64,000 nt of DNA from Nocardioides pini (GTDB lineage Bacteria > Actinomycetota > Actinomycetes > Propionibacteriales > Nocardioidaceae), in contig NZ_JAPPUX010000004.1 of assembly GCF_026712185.1 (NCBI RefSeq), forward strand, positions 310,001-374,000. The letters are read 5' to 3'. Under the pieces are notes generated by a model. It had not been told where the DNA came from. It did not search any database and saw only the letters and a list, made by a program, of their open reading frames with translations. Positions 1 to 9,746 of the stretch are shown in pieces (the first letter of the stretch is position 1; each line of letters opens with the position of its first letter). A program made the position numbers and the translations under genes.

Positions 1-395
1 GCGAGCAGCCACCGCCGGGGCGTGGCCGGCAGCGTGCGCAGCGCGAGCGTGACCGGTGCGCCCAGGGCGAGGGCGAGGGGCACGACCATCGACAGGATCA
101 TGTGCTGGACCATGTGGACGCTCAGGAGCGTGGTGTCGTAGATGCCCAGCCCGGACATGGTGGCGAAGGCGAACGAGCCCATCCCGAGCCCCACGAAGGA
201 GAGCGTCCGGCCGATCGGCCAGCGGTCGCCGCGGCGGCGCAGCGCGGCCACCCCGAGGGCGTACAGCCCGACCGCCCAGACCGTCACCACGAACGGGATC
301 GGGTCGATGCCCCAGTCGGTCAGGACGCGTCCGAGCGTGAATTCGGGGAGCACCTCGGTGGCGTCCGCGGAGAGGGCGAGGAGGGGGTCGAGCAC
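1..395 (-). CDS. ctaG: CtaG-family cytochrome c oxidase assembly protein, N-terminal part
   Basis: Membrane protein of the Caa3-type CtaG family, thought to help copper delivery to cytochrome c oxidase. Only the first 131 residues are in the window; the gene runs off the left edge. At least two hydrophobic segments are visible (around residues 34-52 and 66-84), followed by the family's His-rich motif HMVQHM near residue 95. The start is GTG at 395 because a TAAAGT -10 box sits 7 nt upstream, the leaderless layout used widely here. It is divergent from ctaE, fitting a role in oxidase maturation. Family assignment is from recognised sequence character; copper transfer is family knowledge. Confidence 0.82.
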   Translation of the reverse strand, partial: MLDPLLALSADATEVLPEFTLGRVLTDWGIDPIPFVVTVWAVGLYALGVAALRRRGDRWPIGRTLSFVGLGMGSFAFATMSGLGIYDTTLLSVHMVQHMILSMVVPLALALGAPVTLALRTLPATPRRWLL

Positions 396-402
396 AGTGT
401 GA

Positions 403-408
403 ACTTTA
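403..408 (-). promoter_or_regulatory. -10 box TAAAGT of ctaG (leaderless)
   Basis: On the minus strand TAAAGT is followed by 7 nt and then the GTG start of ctaG. With normal spacing the transcript would begin at or next to the start codon. No clear -35 hexamer was seen. Confidence 0.5.
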
Positions 409-457
409 TGACGGGACAACACAGGGGGTCGGGGTGCCCCTTGTCCCCACCAACGGC

Positions 458-463
458 CATAAT
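458..463 (+). promoter_or_regulatory. -10 box CATAAT of ctaE
   Basis: CATAAT (5/6 match to TATAAT) ends 7 nt before GTG 471. It overlaps the alternative ATG at 462, so transcription from it would exclude that ATG and favour leaderless initiation at 471. Confidence 0.5.
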
Positions 464-470
464 GACTTCC

Positions 471-1112
471 GTGGCGACAGCAACTGCGACGATTCCGGCC
501 TCCCGCCTGCACGGGCACAGCGACCGACCCAGCATGGTCAGCGTGGGCACGATCATCTGGCTCTCGAGCGAGCTGATGTTCTTCGCGGCGCTGTTCGCGT
601 CCTACTTCACCATCCGAGCGGTGAGCCCGGAGCTGTGGGCGCAGGAGACGGCCAAGCTCAACGTCCCGTTCTCCACGGCCAACACCGCGATCCTGGTCGC
701 CTCGTCCTTCGCCTGCCAGTGGGGCGTCTTCGCCGCCGAGCGCGGCCAGGTCGCGCGCACCGGCGGCCTGCTCAACTTCACCAGGTGGGGCCTGCGCGAG
801 TGGTTCATCCTCACCTACGTCATGGGCGCCGTCTTCATCGGCGGCCAGGCCCTGGAGTACGCCGAGCTGATCGAGCACGGCGTGACGATCCCGAGCTCCG
901 CCTACGGCTCGATGTTCTACCTGACCACCGGCTTCCACGGCCTCCACGTGGCCGGCGGGCTGATCGCCTTCCTGTTCGTCCTGGGCCGCACCTACCTGGC
1001 CCGACGCTTCACCCATGAGCAAGCCGTGACCGCGATCGTCGTGTCCTACTACTGGCACTTCGTCGACGTGGTCTGGATCGGCCTGTTCTTCACGATCTAC
1101 GTCATCCAGTAA
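471..1112 (+). CDS. ctaE: Cytochrome c oxidase subunit III
   Basis: Core membrane subunit III of the aa3 terminal oxidase. The 213-residue product has five hydrophobic segments, with conserved stretches [17 protein letters not shown] near the N terminus, GFHGLHV in the middle, and [10 protein letters not shown] near the C terminus, all typical of COX3. I chose GTG 471 rather than the in-frame ATG 462 because a -10-like CATAAT overlaps 462 and neither start has a Shine-Dalgarno sequence; 462 remains possible. It precedes qcrC by 30 bp, the ctaE-qcrCAB order known from mycobacteria, where the bc1 complex and aa3 oxidase form one supercomplex. Confidence 0.93.
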   Translation: MATATATIPASRLHGHSDRPSMVSVGTIIWLSSELMFFAALFASYFTIRAVSPELWAQETAKLNVPFSTANTAILVASSFACQWGVFAAERGQVARTGGLLNFTRWGLREWFILTYVMGAVFIGGQALEYAELIEHGVTIPSSAYGSMFYLTTGFHGLHVAGGLIAFLFVLGRTYLARRFTHEQAVTAIVVSYYWHFVDVVWIGLFFTIYVIQ

Positions 1113-1142
1113 GCACCGAACCGCAACCGGCAAGGACTCATC

Positions 1143-2015
1143 GTGCGTTTGCTCAACCGAACCGCTGGACGCCTCTCCCGGCATCGTCGGGGACCGCTTG
1201 CGGGTCTCGCCGTGCTGCTGCTCGGACTGGTCATCAGCGGCTCCCTCTACACGGTCTTCTCCCCCGCCCAGGCTGACTCGCAGCCGAGCGAGACCGAGCA
1301 GGTCGCGAAGGGCAAGGAGCTCTTCCTCGCCAGCTGCTCGTTCTGCCACGGTCAGAACGGCGAGGGCGTGCCCACCGTCCGCGACGGCTACCAGCTCGGC
1401 CCCTCCCTCGTGGGCGTGGGCGCCGCTGCGGTCGACTTCCAGGTCGGCACCGGTCGCATGCCCATGGCGCAGCCGGGCCAGCAGGTGCAGCGCAAGCCAC
1501 CGGTGTTCAACGACGAGGAGGTCGCCGCGCTCGCGGCCTACGTCGCCTCCCTCGGCCCCGGCCCGGCCATCCCCAACGAGTCGGACTACTCGATCGACGA
1601 CCTGTCCGAGGAGGAGCGCCAGGAGGCGATCTCCCGCGGCGGCCAGATCTTCCTGACCAACTGCACCGCCTGCCACAACTTCAACGGCGCCGGCGGCGCG
1701 ATGCCGCGCGGTGGCTACGCCCCGTCGCTCCACGGCGTCGAGCCCAAGTACATCTTCGAGGCCATGCTCACCGGCCCCCAGCAGATGCCCAACTTCAGCA
1801 ACGGCAACCTCTCCCCCGACGAGAAGCGGGACGTCATTGCCTACCTCGGTAGTCTCGAGGAGACCCCCGAGTACGCCGGCTTCACCCTGGGCGGACTGGG
1901 CCCGGTGTCCGAGGGCCTCTTCGCCTGGGTGGTCGGCATCGGCGGACTGGTGGGCGCAGCGGTCTGGATCGCCTCGCACACGACCCGCAGCAAGAAGAGC
2001 AAGGTGAACGCGTGA
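1143..2015 (+). CDS. qcrC: Cytochrome bc1 complex diheme cytochrome c subunit QcrC
   Basis: Electron carrier between the bc1 complex and the aa3 oxidase, replacing a soluble cytochrome c in actinobacteria. 290 residues: N-terminal membrane anchor (about 20-39), first heme motif CSFCH (65-69), second heme motif CTACH (174-178), C-terminal transmembrane helix (about 258-279). The conserved Met of MPMAQ (107-108) follows the first heme site. GTG 1143 is preceded by AAGGA. The stop overlaps the qcrA start in GTGA, so the two are translationally coupled. Confidence 0.96.
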   Translation: MRLLNRTAGRLSRHRRGPLAGLAVLLLGLVISGSLYTVFSPAQADSQPSETEQVAKGKELFLASCSFCHGQNGEGVPTVRDGYQLGPSLVGVGAAAVDFQVGTGRMPMAQPGQQVQRKPPVFNDEEVAALAAYVASLGPGPAIPNESDYSIDDLSEEERQEAISRGGQIFLTNCTACHNFNGAGGAMPRGGYAPSLHGVEPKYIFEAMLTGPQQMPNFSNGNLSPDEKRDVIAYLGSLEETPEYAGFTLGGLGPVSEGLFAWVVGIGGLVGAAVWIASHTTRSKKSKVNA

Positions 2016-3124
2016 GCAACGACAACTCCTCGACCCCGGAGCACCCCGTCAACGCGCCCGACGGCACCCCGGTGCCGTACGACACGCACGTGCCCACGCA
2101 CCGCGAGGCCGAGCCGATCGCCGACCCGGGCCTGCCGGCCCACACGTGGCGTCCCACCGACGTCGACCCCAAGGCCGAGAAGCGTGCCGAGCGCCAGATC
2201 GCGGCCATGTTCATCGCTGCGATGGTCTTCGCCGTCCTCTTCGTGGTCGCCTACTTCACCTTCGAGGTCGGCGACAACTGGGACACCTTCGCCGGTCTCG
2301 GCGCCTCGACGATCAGCCTCGGCCTGACCCTCGGCCTCAGCCTGCTGCTCATCGGCACCGGGATCATCCACCTGGCCCGCAAGCTGATGGCCGACCACGA
2401 GATCGTCGAGATGCGCCACCCGGCGTCGTCGCCGCAGGAGGACCGCGACCTGACCGTCAAGGCCCTCAACGACGGCCTCGACGAGGCCGGCATCGGCCGC
2501 CGCCCGCTGGTGCGCAACACGATGCTCGGCGCCGTCGCCGTGCTCGGCCTGCCCGCGGTCGTGCTGCTGCGCGACCTCGCCCCCGGCAACGCCCTCGACG
2601 TCAAGAAGCTCGGCAACACGATCTGGGAGCCGGGCATGCGCCTGGTGCGTGACGTCGTCGGCACCCCGATCCGCGCTGACGAGATCGAGATGGGCGACCT
2701 TGTCAACGCCGCCCCCGAGGCGATGTTCCCGACCGAGGAGAACGGCTACCCCGAGCTCGAGGGCGCCGAGGAGCAGGCCGAGAAGGCCAAGGGCGCGATC
2801 ATCATCGTCCGGATGGACCCCGAGGAGATCACCCCGCTGGCGGGCCGCGAGAAGTGGACCGTCGACGGCATCCTCGTCTACTCGAAGATCTGCACCCACG
2901 TCGGTTGCCCGATCTCCCTCTACGAGCGCACCACGCACCACGTGCTGTGCCCGTGCCACCAGTCGACCTTCGACCTCGCCGACCACGCCAAGGTCGTCTT
3001 CGGTCCGGCTGCCCGCCCTCTCCCCCAGCTGCCCATCGCGGTGGACGACGAGGGCTACCTGGTCGCGCAGAGCGACTTCACCGAGCCCATCGGGGCGAGT
3101 TTTTGGGAGCGTGAGAAGCTGTGA
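2012..3124 (+). CDS. qcrA: Cytochrome bc1 complex Rieske iron-sulfur subunit QcrA
   Basis: Holds the 2Fe-2S cluster that takes electrons from menaquinol at the outer face of the membrane. 370 residues: a long charged N-terminal tail, then three transmembrane helices (about 64-83, 99-120, 170-187), the actinobacterial Rieske layout. Cluster motifs are CTHVGC (294-299) and CPCHQS (313-318), the latter having Gln where many family members have Gly. The start overlaps qcrC by GTGA and the stop overlaps qcrB the same way. Confidence 0.96.
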   Translation: MSNDNSSTPEHPVNAPDGTPVPYDTHVPTHREAEPIADPGLPAHTWRPTDVDPKAEKRAERQIAAMFIAAMVFAVLFVVAYFTFEVGDNWDTFAGLGASTISLGLTLGLSLLLIGTGIIHLARKLMADHEIVEMRHPASSPQEDRDLTVKALNDGLDEAGIGRRPLVRNTMLGAVAVLGLPAVVLLRDLAPGNALDVKKLGNTIWEPGMRLVRDVVGTPIRADEIEMGDLVNAAPEAMFPTEENGYPELEGAEEQAEKAKGAIIIVRMDPEEITPLAGREKWTVDGILVYSKICTHVGCPISLYERTTHHVLCPCHQSTFDLADHAKVVFGPAARPLPQLPIAVDDEGYLVAQSDFTEPIGASFWEREKL

Positions 3125-4875
3125 GCGTCGACACCAGCAAGGTCGCGACGAGCAACCGCACGAACGCCGCAACCGCGTCGAAGCCCGGTCGCGCCGGCTC
3201 GCTGGCCTCCTGGGCCGACGACCGCCTCGGGCTGGCGACGGCGATGAAGAAGAACCTGCGCAAGGTCTTCCCCGACCACTGGTCGTTCATGCTGGGCGAG
3301 ATCGCCCTGTGGAGCTTCGTGGTCCTGCTGCTCACGGGCGTCTTCCTGACCCTGTGGTTCAACCCCTCGATGGGTCACGTCACCTACGAGGGCTCCTACG
3401 ACCAGCTGCGCGGCGTCGGGATGTCGGAGTCGATGGCCTCGACGCTGCACATCTCCTTCGACGTGCGCGGCGGGCTCCTGATGCGCCAGATGCACCACTG
3501 GGCCGCGGCGATCTTCATCGCCTCGATGATGGTGCACCTGCTCCGCGTCGCCTTCACGGGCGCCTACCGCAAGCCGCGTGAGCTCAACTGGGTCATCGGC
3601 TGCCTCCTGCTGCTGCTCGGCACCCTCGAGGGCTTCACCGGCTACTCGCTCCCCGACGACCTGCTCTCGGGCACCGGCGTCCGCGCGGCCGACGGCTTCC
3701 TCAAGGCGACCCCGGTCGCCGGCAGCTACATGTCGTTCCTGCTCTTCGGCGGCGAGTTCCCCGGCGAGTCGATCATCCCGCGTCTCTACATCGTCCACGT
3801 GCTGCTCATCCCGGGCATCCTGCTCGCGCTGATCGCCGCCCACATGCTGCTGCTCGTCTACCACAAGCACACGCAGTGGCCCGGCCCCGGCCGCACCGAG
3901 CAGAACGTCGTGGGCTTCCCGATGCTGCCGGTGTACGCCGCCAAGGCCGGTGGCTTCTTCTTCATGGTCTTCGGCGTCATCGCCATCATGGGTGGCCTGC
4001 TGTCGATCAACCCGGTGTGGAAGTTCGGACCCTACGACCCGACCAAGGTGACGGCCGGTTCGCAGCCCGACTGGTACATGGGATGGCCCGACGGCCTCCT
4101 GCGCATCATCCCGACCGGCTGGGAGACGGTGATCTTCGGCTACACGATCTCCTGGAACGTGATGCTGCCGATCCTCATCGTCCCGCCGATGATGCTCGTC
4201 GTCCTGATGCTCCTGCCCTTCATCGAGGGCTGGATCACCGGCGACAAGCGCGACCACCACCTCCTCCAGCGTCCGCGCAACGCGCCGACGCGCACGGCGG
4301 TCATGGTGTCGCTGATGACCTTCTACGGCCTCGCGTGGGCCGCGGGCGGCAACGACATCATCGCCATCAAGCTGCACCTCAGCATCAACCAGATCACCTA
4401 CTTCATGCGGGTCGCGATCTTCCTCGGCCCGGCCCTGGCGTTCTGGATCACGCGCCGCTGGTGCATCTCCCTGCAGCGTGCCGACAACGAGAAGCTGCTG
4501 CACGGCTACGAGACCGGCATCATCACCCGCTCGCCCGAGGGCCAGTACGCCGAGCGGCACCTGCCGATCACGGAGACGAAGGCCTACACCCTCACCGCGC
4601 GCGAGCGCGACGAGGTGTTCACGGTTGGGAGCGACACCGACGCCTCCGGCGTGGCCGCCCCCAACTCGCGCTCGGAGAGGCTGCGGGCCAGGCTCTCGTC
4701 GTGGATGTACAGCCACAACGTGCAGAAGCCCACGCGGGCCGAGCTCGAGGAGGCGCACCACCACGCCGAGCACGAGGCCGAGCTCCAGGCGGGGCTCGAC
4801 CACCCGGTCGACGGTCACCAGTTCGACGACCACCGCCTGCGGGACACCGACGACGTGCCGCTGCGCGACCACTGA
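3121..4875 (+). CDS. qcrB: Cytochrome bc1 complex cytochrome b subunit QcrB
   Basis: Di-heme membrane subunit containing the menaquinol-oxidising and reducing sites. 584 residues, longer than classical cytochrome b because of N- and C-terminal extensions typical of actinobacteria. Heme-ligand His candidates are at 125/126, 139, 226 and 241, and the Qo-site motif PDWY lies at 316-319. The start GTG overlaps the qcrA stop. The hydrophilic tail after about residue 480 is rich in charged and His residues. A strong hairpin terminator follows 20 bp after the stop. Confidence 0.96.
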   Translation: MSVDTSKVATSNRTNAATASKPGRAGSLASWADDRLGLATAMKKNLRKVFPDHWSFMLGEIALWSFVVLLLTGVFLTLWFNPSMGHVTYEGSYDQLRGVGMSESMASTLHISFDVRGGLLMRQMHHWAAAIFIASMMVHLLRVAFTGAYRKPRELNWVIGCLLLLLGTLEGFTGYSLPDDLLSGTGVRAADGFLKATPVAGSYMSFLLFGGEFPGESIIPRLYIVHVLLIPGILLALIAAHMLLLVYHKHTQWPGPGRTEQNVVGFPMLPVYAAKAGGFFFMVFGVIAIMGGLLSINPVWKFGPYDPTKVTAGSQPDWYMGWPDGLLRIIPTGWETVIFGYTISWNVMLPILIVPPMMLVVLMLLPFIEGWITGDKRDHHLLQRPRNAPTRTAVMVSLMTFYGLAWAAGGNDIIAIKLHLSINQITYFMRVAIFLGPALAFWITRRWCISLQRADNEKLLHGYETGIITRSPEGQYAERHLPITETKAYTLTARERDEVFTVGSDTDASGVAAPNSRSERLRARLSSWMYSHNVQKPTRAELEEAHHHAEHEAELQAGLDHPVDGHQFDDHRLRDTDDVPLRDH

Positions 4876-4894
4876 TCGTCGTAGGACACCGCAC

Positions 4895-4927
4895 GAGGGC
4901 CCGCCGGGAGTCTCCCGGCGGGCCCTC
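4895..4927. terminator. Bidirectional hairpin terminator between qcrB and rtcB
   Basis: Arms GAGGGCCCGCCGGGAG (4895-4910) and its perfect complement (4912-4927) form a GC-rich stem of up to 16 bp with a minimal loop, between convergent genes. There is no long T-run, as is common in high-GC actinobacteria. Confidence 0.8.
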
Positions 4928-4952
4928 TGTTCGTCCACGACGAGCCGGTCGC

Positions 4953-6116
4953 TCAGTCGCCCTTGACGTTGACGAGCTGCCGCAGCACGTGGCGCACCTC
5001 GACCAGCCCGGCCGCGTCGGCCATCACCTGGTCGATGTCCTTGTAGGCGGCTGGGATCTCGTCGATGAACGCGTCGGTGTCGCGGTACTCGATCCCCGCC
5101 ATCGCGGCCCGCAGGTCGTCGGCAGTGAAGGTCTTCCGCGCCCGGGTCCGGGAGTACTCGCGGCCGGCCCCGTGGGGCGCGGAGCTGAGCGAGACCGGGT
5201 CGCCCTTGCCGACGACGACATAGGACGCCGTCCCCATCGATCCCGGGATCAGGCCCGCGCGGCCCACCTCGGCGTTGATGGCCCCCTTCCGGGACAGCCA
5301 CACGTCGCGCCCGAAGTGGTGCTCGCGCTCGGTGTAGTTGTGGTGGCAGTTGATCTCCTCCACCCGCTCCACGTCACCGTCCACCCACGCGGCGAACTCG
5401 CGCTCGACCCGGTCCATCATCTCCTCGCGGTTGAGCAGCGCGTAGGTCTGCGCCCACCGCATCTCGCGGATGTAGGCGTCGAACTCGTCCGTGCCCTCGG
5501 TGAGGTAGGCCAGGTCGCGGTCCGGCAGGTCCTCGCCGGCGCACAGCTCGCGGGCGACCGCGATGTGCTTCTGCGCGATCCGGTTGCCGACGCCCCGCGA
5601 CCCCGAGTGGAGGAACAGCCACACTCCCCCGGTCTCGTCGGCCGTGACCTCGATGAAGTGGTTGCCCGACCCGAGGGTGCCCAGCTGGAGCTCCCACCGC
5701 TGGGCGTACGACGCCGGGTCGAAGCCCGCCTCGGCCGCCAGCTCGCGCAGCCGCACGAGCCGTCGCTCGGTGTGCTCACGGCTGACCGTGCGGTTCGCGG
5801 CGCCGGCGTTAAGCGGGACGGCCCGCTCGATCGCTTGCCGCAGCGGCCGGCGCTCGGCAGGCAGGTCGCCCACGGCGTACTGGGTCCGCACGGCGATCAT
5901 GCCGCAACCGATGTCCACGCCCACGGCGGCCGGGATGACCGCGCCGAGGGTCGGGATGACCGATCCGACGGTGGCGCCCAGTCCGAGGTGTGCGTCGGGC
6001 ATCAGCGCGACGTGCGGGTGGATAAACGGCATCGTGGCCGTCTGCTCCGCCTGCGCGCGCGTGTTGTCCTCGAGGATCGACGCCCAGCTGACGAGCGTCG
6101 GGGTCAGGTTCTCCAT
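4953..6116 (-). CDS. rtcB: RtcB-family RNA-splicing ligase
   Basis: Joins RNA 2',3'-cyclic phosphate or 3'-phosphate ends to 5'-OH ends using GTP and Mn2+; in bacteria linked to RNA repair. 387 residues. The metal-binding motif DIGCGM (68-73), GSGNHF, HSGSRGVG and the guanylylated-His motif HGAGR (His about 315) are all present, so it looks catalytically intact. The start ATG is preceded by AAGGAAGGA. It stands alone: no archease, RtcA or RtcR-type regulator is next to it. Confidence 0.93.
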   Translation of the reverse strand: MENLTPTLVSWASILEDNTRAQAEQTATMPFIHPHVALMPDAHLGLGATVGSVIPTLGAVIPAAVGVDIGCGMIAVRTQYAVGDLPAERRPLRQAIERAVPLNAGAANRTVSREHTERRLVRLRELAAEAGFDPASYAQRWELQLGTLGSGNHFIEVTADETGGVWLFLHSGSRGVGNRIAQKHIAVARELCAGEDLPDRDLAYLTEGTDEFDAYIREMRWAQTYALLNREEMMDRVEREFAAWVDGDVERVEEINCHHNYTEREHHFGRDVWLSRKGAINAEVGRAGLIPGSMGTASYVVVGKGDPVSLSSAPHGAGREYSRTRARKTFTADDLRAAMAGIEYRDTDAFIDEIPAAYKDIDQVMADAAGLVEVRHVLRQLVNVKGD

Positions 6117-6232
6117 CGTCCTTCCTTCTCTGGGAGGGCCCGCTGGGTTGCGGGCCGACCCAGGACCCTACGTTCGCGGAAACGGCTTGCACCGCCCATT
6201 TCCGGTGTCGTAGGGCGAGGGTGGCGAGGAGG

Positions 6233-7459
6233 TCAGCTGAGCGCCGAGCCCTGCTTCCACGCGGCGGGCGGGAGGTTCCAGTCGCCGTAGCCGTTCTCGA
6301 GGGTCATCGGGCGGTCGGTGCCGGTGTACTCCACGACGTCACCGCGCCGGCTCATGGCGAAGAGCCAGCCGGCGTCGGCGGTCGACATGCCCGTGCAGCC
6401 GTGGGAGACGTTGGCGTAGCCCTGGGAGCCCACCGACCAGGGTGCGGCGTGGATGAACTCACCGGAGTAGGTGACCCGCATCGCCCAGCGCACGTCGTCG
6501 ATGTCGTAGGCCTCGGGGCTGTTGCGGTTGATGCCCACCGTCTCGGAGTTCATCCGGCGGCTCTCGAACTTCTCCATGATGACCTTCACGCCGGAGCGGG
6601 TGGTGAAGCCCGGCTTGCCGGTGGTGATGGGCAGCGTGCGGAGCAGCTCGCCGTTGCTGAAGACCTGCATCTGGTGGGTCTGCGCGTTGACCTTGTAGAC
6701 GTGGGCGTCGCCGACGTGGAAGGACAGCTGCCGGTCCTCCTGGCCGTAGATGCCGTTGCCGGCGGGCAGGCTGTTGAGCTCGAGGTCGACCGACACGTCG
6801 GTGCCGGCCTTCCAGTAGCGCGCGGGGCGGAAGTGCGCCTCCTGGTCGCTCAGCCAGTACCACGAGCCCGTCTGGGCGGGGGTGCTGGTGACATGCATGT
6901 GCTTCTCGAACAGGGCCCGGTCGGTGACCGGGACGTCGAACGTGACCACGACGGGCATGCCGACGCCCACGGTCTCGCCCTGGAGGGGTGCGATCGAGGC
7001 GAAGGTCTGCTCGTCGAGCGTCAGGTCGACGGTGTGGAAGGCGCGGGTGCGCTCGACCGCCTGGCCGTCGGACCGGGTCGCTGCGGCCGTGATCCGGTAG
7101 TCGGTGCCGGGCTCGAGCAGGGAGGTCGAGGTCCAGGTGCCTCCCTCGACGCGGCCCTCGACCGGCCCGGCGGGGGACGTCACGCGTACGTCGGACAGGT
7201 CGCCGCCGTCGGCCGTCACGGTCACCGGCGCGTCGATCGGCACGGCCTGCGGGTCGGTGAAGCTCGTGGTCAGGCGGACGGGGTCCACCTCGACGGCCTG
7301 CGAGGCGCCCGGAGCGTCCTGGGCAGCGTCCTGGGCGTCACCGGACGTGGTGCCGCTGCTGGTGCACGCGGCGAGGCCGGCGGAGAGCATCAGCAGCGCG
7401 GCCGCGGCCGCCGTACGACGGTGCGCGGGACGCGTGGACCTGGGCGCGCGAGTGCGCAT
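6233..7459 (-). CDS. L,D-transpeptidase lipoprotein with Ig-like domains
   Basis: Cell-wall enzyme expected to make 3-3 peptidoglycan cross-links outside the membrane. 408 residues: lipoprotein signal with lipobox LAAC and lipidated Cys32, then two Ig-like beta domains (about 55-260), and a C-terminal YkuD domain with the catalytic motif SHGCTGMS (His353, Cys355). The layout matches mycobacterial LdtA/LdtB-type proteins. The start ATG 7459 gives a clean signal peptide; a longer upstream open frame adds unrelated residues. Which Ldt class it belongs to is not clear. Confidence 0.92.
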   Translation of the reverse strand: MRTRAPRSTRPAHRRTAAAAALLMLSAGLAACTSSGTTSGDAQDAAQDAPGASQAVEVDPVRLTTSFTDPQAVPIDAPVTVTADGGDLSDVRVTSPAGPVEGRVEGGTWTSTSLLEPGTDYRITAAATRSDGQAVERTRAFHTVDLTLDEQTFASIAPLQGETVGVGMPVVVTFDVPVTDRALFEKHMHVTSTPAQTGSWYWLSDQEAHFRPARYWKAGTDVSVDLELNSLPAGNGIYGQEDRQLSFHVGDAHVYKVNAQTHQMQVFSNGELLRTLPITTGKPGFTTRSGVKVIMEKFESRRMNSETVGINRNSPEAYDIDDVRWAMRVTYSGEFIHAAPWSVGSQGYANVSHGCTGMSTADAGWLFAMSRRGDVVEYTGTDRPMTLENGYGDWNLPPAAWKQGSALS

Positions 7460-7503
7460 GCGACGTGACCCCCATGGAAGAGCCGCCCGAGCGGGCGTGG
7501 AAC

Positions 7504-7543
7504 GGAAGAACCCGTCCAGCGTACGTCGCGGACGGGTTCTTCC
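7504..7543 (-). terminator. Hairpin terminator of the ctaCDF operon
   Basis: Perfect 14-bp arms GGAAGAACCCGTCC (7504-7517) and complement (7530-7543) with a 12-nt loop, 26 nt after the ctaF stop on the minus strand. It also separates the operon from the L,D-transpeptidase gene. Confidence 0.72.
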
Positions 7544-7569
7544 AGAATTCCCACCAGGGGTGGCGCGGC

Positions 7570-7968
7570 TCAGTGGGCGTGCTCGCCCCGGTAGTACTCG
7601 AAGACGAAGCCGCAGGTCACGATCGCACCGGCGGTGAATCCGATGATGACCAGCCACCAGGCCGACATCGCCGTGCCGTAGACGATCAGGCCCAGGGCGA
7701 GGGCGCACCACAGCGGCCACCAGGAGTAGGGCGGGAAGAAGCCCAGCTCACCGGCGCCGTCGGCGATCTCGCCCTCCTTGCGGTCCTCCGGCCGCGGGTC
7801 CATGCGCGAGGCGTGGAAACCGAGGTAGAGCGTGATCATCGCCGTCAGGAGGGCGGTCATCACCAGCGCGGAGGTGCCGGTCCAGTCCCCGGAGAGGAAC
7901 CAGTAGCCCGGGGCCACCACCGCGACGAACACGGTCGTGATCCCGAAGATCCATGCCTCGGCCTTCAT
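7570..7968 (-). CDS. ctaF: Cytochrome c oxidase subunit 4, actinobacterial CtaF
   Basis: Small accessory subunit of the actinobacterial aa3 oxidase. 132 residues with four hydrophobic helices (about 4-25, 33-51, 84-104, 104-124) and the motif [11 protein letters not shown] typical of the family. The start overlaps the ctaD stop as ATGA, so it is the last gene of ctaC-ctaD-ctaF and is followed by a hairpin terminator. The protein has no catalytic residues of its own. Confidence 0.93.
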   Translation of the reverse strand: MKAEAWIFGITTVFVAVVAPGYWFLSGDWTGTSALVMTALLTAMITLYLGFHASRMDPRPEDRKEGEIADGAGELGFFPPYSWWPLWCALALGLIVYGTAMSAWWLVIIGFTAGAIVTCGFVFEYYRGEHAH

Positions 7969-9746
7969 CGGTCCCTCTCCTCGTCGGTGCCGTCCACCGG
8001 CATGTCGGCGCGGTCGCGCAGCATCTCCTCGCGGCCGTGCACCTCGGGTGCGTCGGCCACGTTGCCGTCGCCCTCGGCCGGGTTGTCGGCCAGCTCGAGG
8101 AGCGCCACCTCAGGGTGGTGCAGGTCGAAGGCCGGCGACTCCGAGCGGATGCGCGGCAGCGTGTGGAAGTTGTGGCGCGGGGGCGGGCAGCTGGTCGCCC
8201 ACTCGAGCGAGCGGCCCCAGCCCCACGGGTCGTCCACCAGCACCTTGGGCGCCTTCATCGAGAGGTAGACGTTGAGCAGGAAGGGCAGCGTCGAGGCGGC
8301 CAGCAGGAACGAGCCCACGGTCGAGATCTGGTTGAGCGTGGTGAAGCCGTCATCCGGGAGGTAGTCGGCGTAGCGACGCGGCATGCCCTCGACACCCAGC
8401 CAGTGCTGGACGAGGAAGGTGGTGTGGAAGCCCACGAACAGGATCCAGAAGTGCAGCTTGCCGAGGCGCTCGTCGAGCATCCGGCCGGTCATCTTGGGCC
8501 ACCAGAAGTAGAACCCGGCGAACATCGCGAACACCACGGTGCCGAAGACGACGTAGTGGAAGTGCGCCACGACGAAGTAGGAGTCGGACACGTGGAAGTC
8601 CAGCGGCGGGCTGGCCAGGATGACGCCGGTGAGGCCGCCGAAGAGGAACGTCACGAGGAAGCCGATCGACCACAGCATGGGGGTGTCGAACGACAACGAT
8701 CCGCCCCACATCGTGCCGATCCAGTTGAAGAACTTCACGCCTGTCGGCACGGCGATGAGGAAGGTCATGCCGGAGAAGAACGGCAGGTCGACCGCACCGG
8801 TGACGAACATGTGGTGGGCCCACACGGCCACCGACAGCATCGCGATGCCGAGGGTCGCGGCGACCAGGCCGACGTAGCCGAAGATTGGCTTTCGGCTGAA
8901 GACCGGCAGGATCTCCGACACGATGCCGAAGAACGGCAGCGCGATGATGTAGACCTCCGGGTGGCCGAAGAACCAGAACAGGTGCTGCCACAGGATCGGG
9001 CCGCCGTGCGACGGGTCGAACACGTGGGCGCCGAGGATCCGGTCGGCCTCGAGCGAGAGCAGCGCCCCCGCGAGGATCGGGAACACCATGATCACGAGCA
9101 TGCTGGTGATCAGCGTGTTCCACACGAAGATCGGCATCCGGAACATCGTCATGCCGGGCGCGCGCATGCAGATGATGGTGGTGATGAAGTTGACGCCACC
9201 GAGGATCGAGCCGAGACCGGCCATCCAGAGGCCCATGATCCAGAGGTCGCCACCCACGCCGGGACTGCGTACGGCGTCGGAGAGCGGCGTGTAGGCGAAC
9301 CAGCCGAAGTCGGCGGCACCGGAGGGCGTCAAGAAGCCGGACGCGGCGATCAGGCCGCCGAACAGGAACAGCCAGTAGCTGAACATGTTGAGGCGCGGGA
9401 ACGCGACGTCGGGAGCGCCGATCTGCAGCGGCATGATCACGTTGGCGAAGCCGAAGAACAGCGGCGTCGCGAACAGCAGCAGCATGATCGTGCCGTGCAT
9501 GGTGAACAGCTGGTTGTAGAGCTGGTCGTTGACGATCTGCTGGCCGGGGTAGGCCAGCTCGGAGCGGATCAGCATGGCCATCAGGCCGGCGACCAGGAAC
9601 CACCCGAACGAGGTGATCAGGTACATCTTGCCGATCAGCTTGTGGTCGGTCGTGGTCAGCAGGCGGACCGCCTGCTCGCCGAGCTGCTTCTTGCGCTCCG
9701 GCGGCGGTGCCGCGGCGTGCGGGGTGGCCGTGGTTGCAGCGCTCAC
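7965..9746 (-). CDS. ctaD: Cytochrome c oxidase subunit I
   Basis: Catalytic subunit of the aa3-type oxidase, holding heme a and the heme a3-CuB centre. 593 residues, twelve predicted helices. Visible signatures are [10 protein letters not shown] (CuB His and cross-linked Tyr), HHMFVTG (CuB His pair), a K-channel region, and HFHYVVFG (heme ligands). The start is GTG 9746, which overlaps the ctaC stop in GTGA and has AAGGA upstream inside ctaC; a longer open frame upstream is antisense noise. The C-terminal tail of about 60 residues is acidic and not part of the core fold. Confidence 0.95.
   Translation of the reverse strand: MSAATTATPHAAAPPPERKKQLGEQAVRLLTTTDHKLIGKMYLITSFGWFLVAGLMAMLIRSELAYPGQQIVNDQLYNQLFTMHGTIMLLLFATPLFFGFANVIMPLQIGAPDVAFPRLNMFSYWLFLFGGLIAASGFLTPSGAADFGWFAYTPLSDAVRSPGVGGDLWIMGLWMAGLGSILGGVNFITTIICMRAPGMTMFRMPIFVWNTLITSMLVIMVFPILAGALLSLEADRILGAHVFDPSHGGPILWQHLFWFFGHPEVYIIALPFFGIVSEILPVFSRKPIFGYVGLVAATLGIAMLSVAVWAHHMFVTGAVDLPFFSGMTFLIAVPTGVKFFNWIGTMWGGSLSFDTPMLWSIGFLVTFLFGGLTGVILASPPLDFHVSDSYFVVAHFHYVVFGTVVFAMFAGFYFWWPKMTGRMLDERLGKLHFWILFVGFHTTFLVQHWLGVEGMPRRYADYLPDDGFTTLNQISTVGSFLLAASTLPFLLNVYLSMKAPKVLVDDPWGWGRSLEWATSCPPPRHNFHTLPRIRSESPAFDLHHPEVALLELADNPAEGDGNVADAPEVHGREEMLRDRADMPVDGTDEERDR

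Noticed and set aside
462..470. ATG 462 as ctaE start
   Set aside because: It lies inside the CATAAT -10-like box, so a transcript from that promoter would begin after it; GTG 471 is in frame at leaderless spacing.
4895..4927. Treating the qcrB hairpin as a REP copy
   Set aside because: Its arm does not match either repeat family and position directly after a convergent operon end fits a terminator.
3055..5301. 748-codon minus-strand frame across qcrB
   Set aside because: Low-complexity His/Arg/Gly-rich product antisense to qcrB and its neighbour, typical of high-GC shadow frames.
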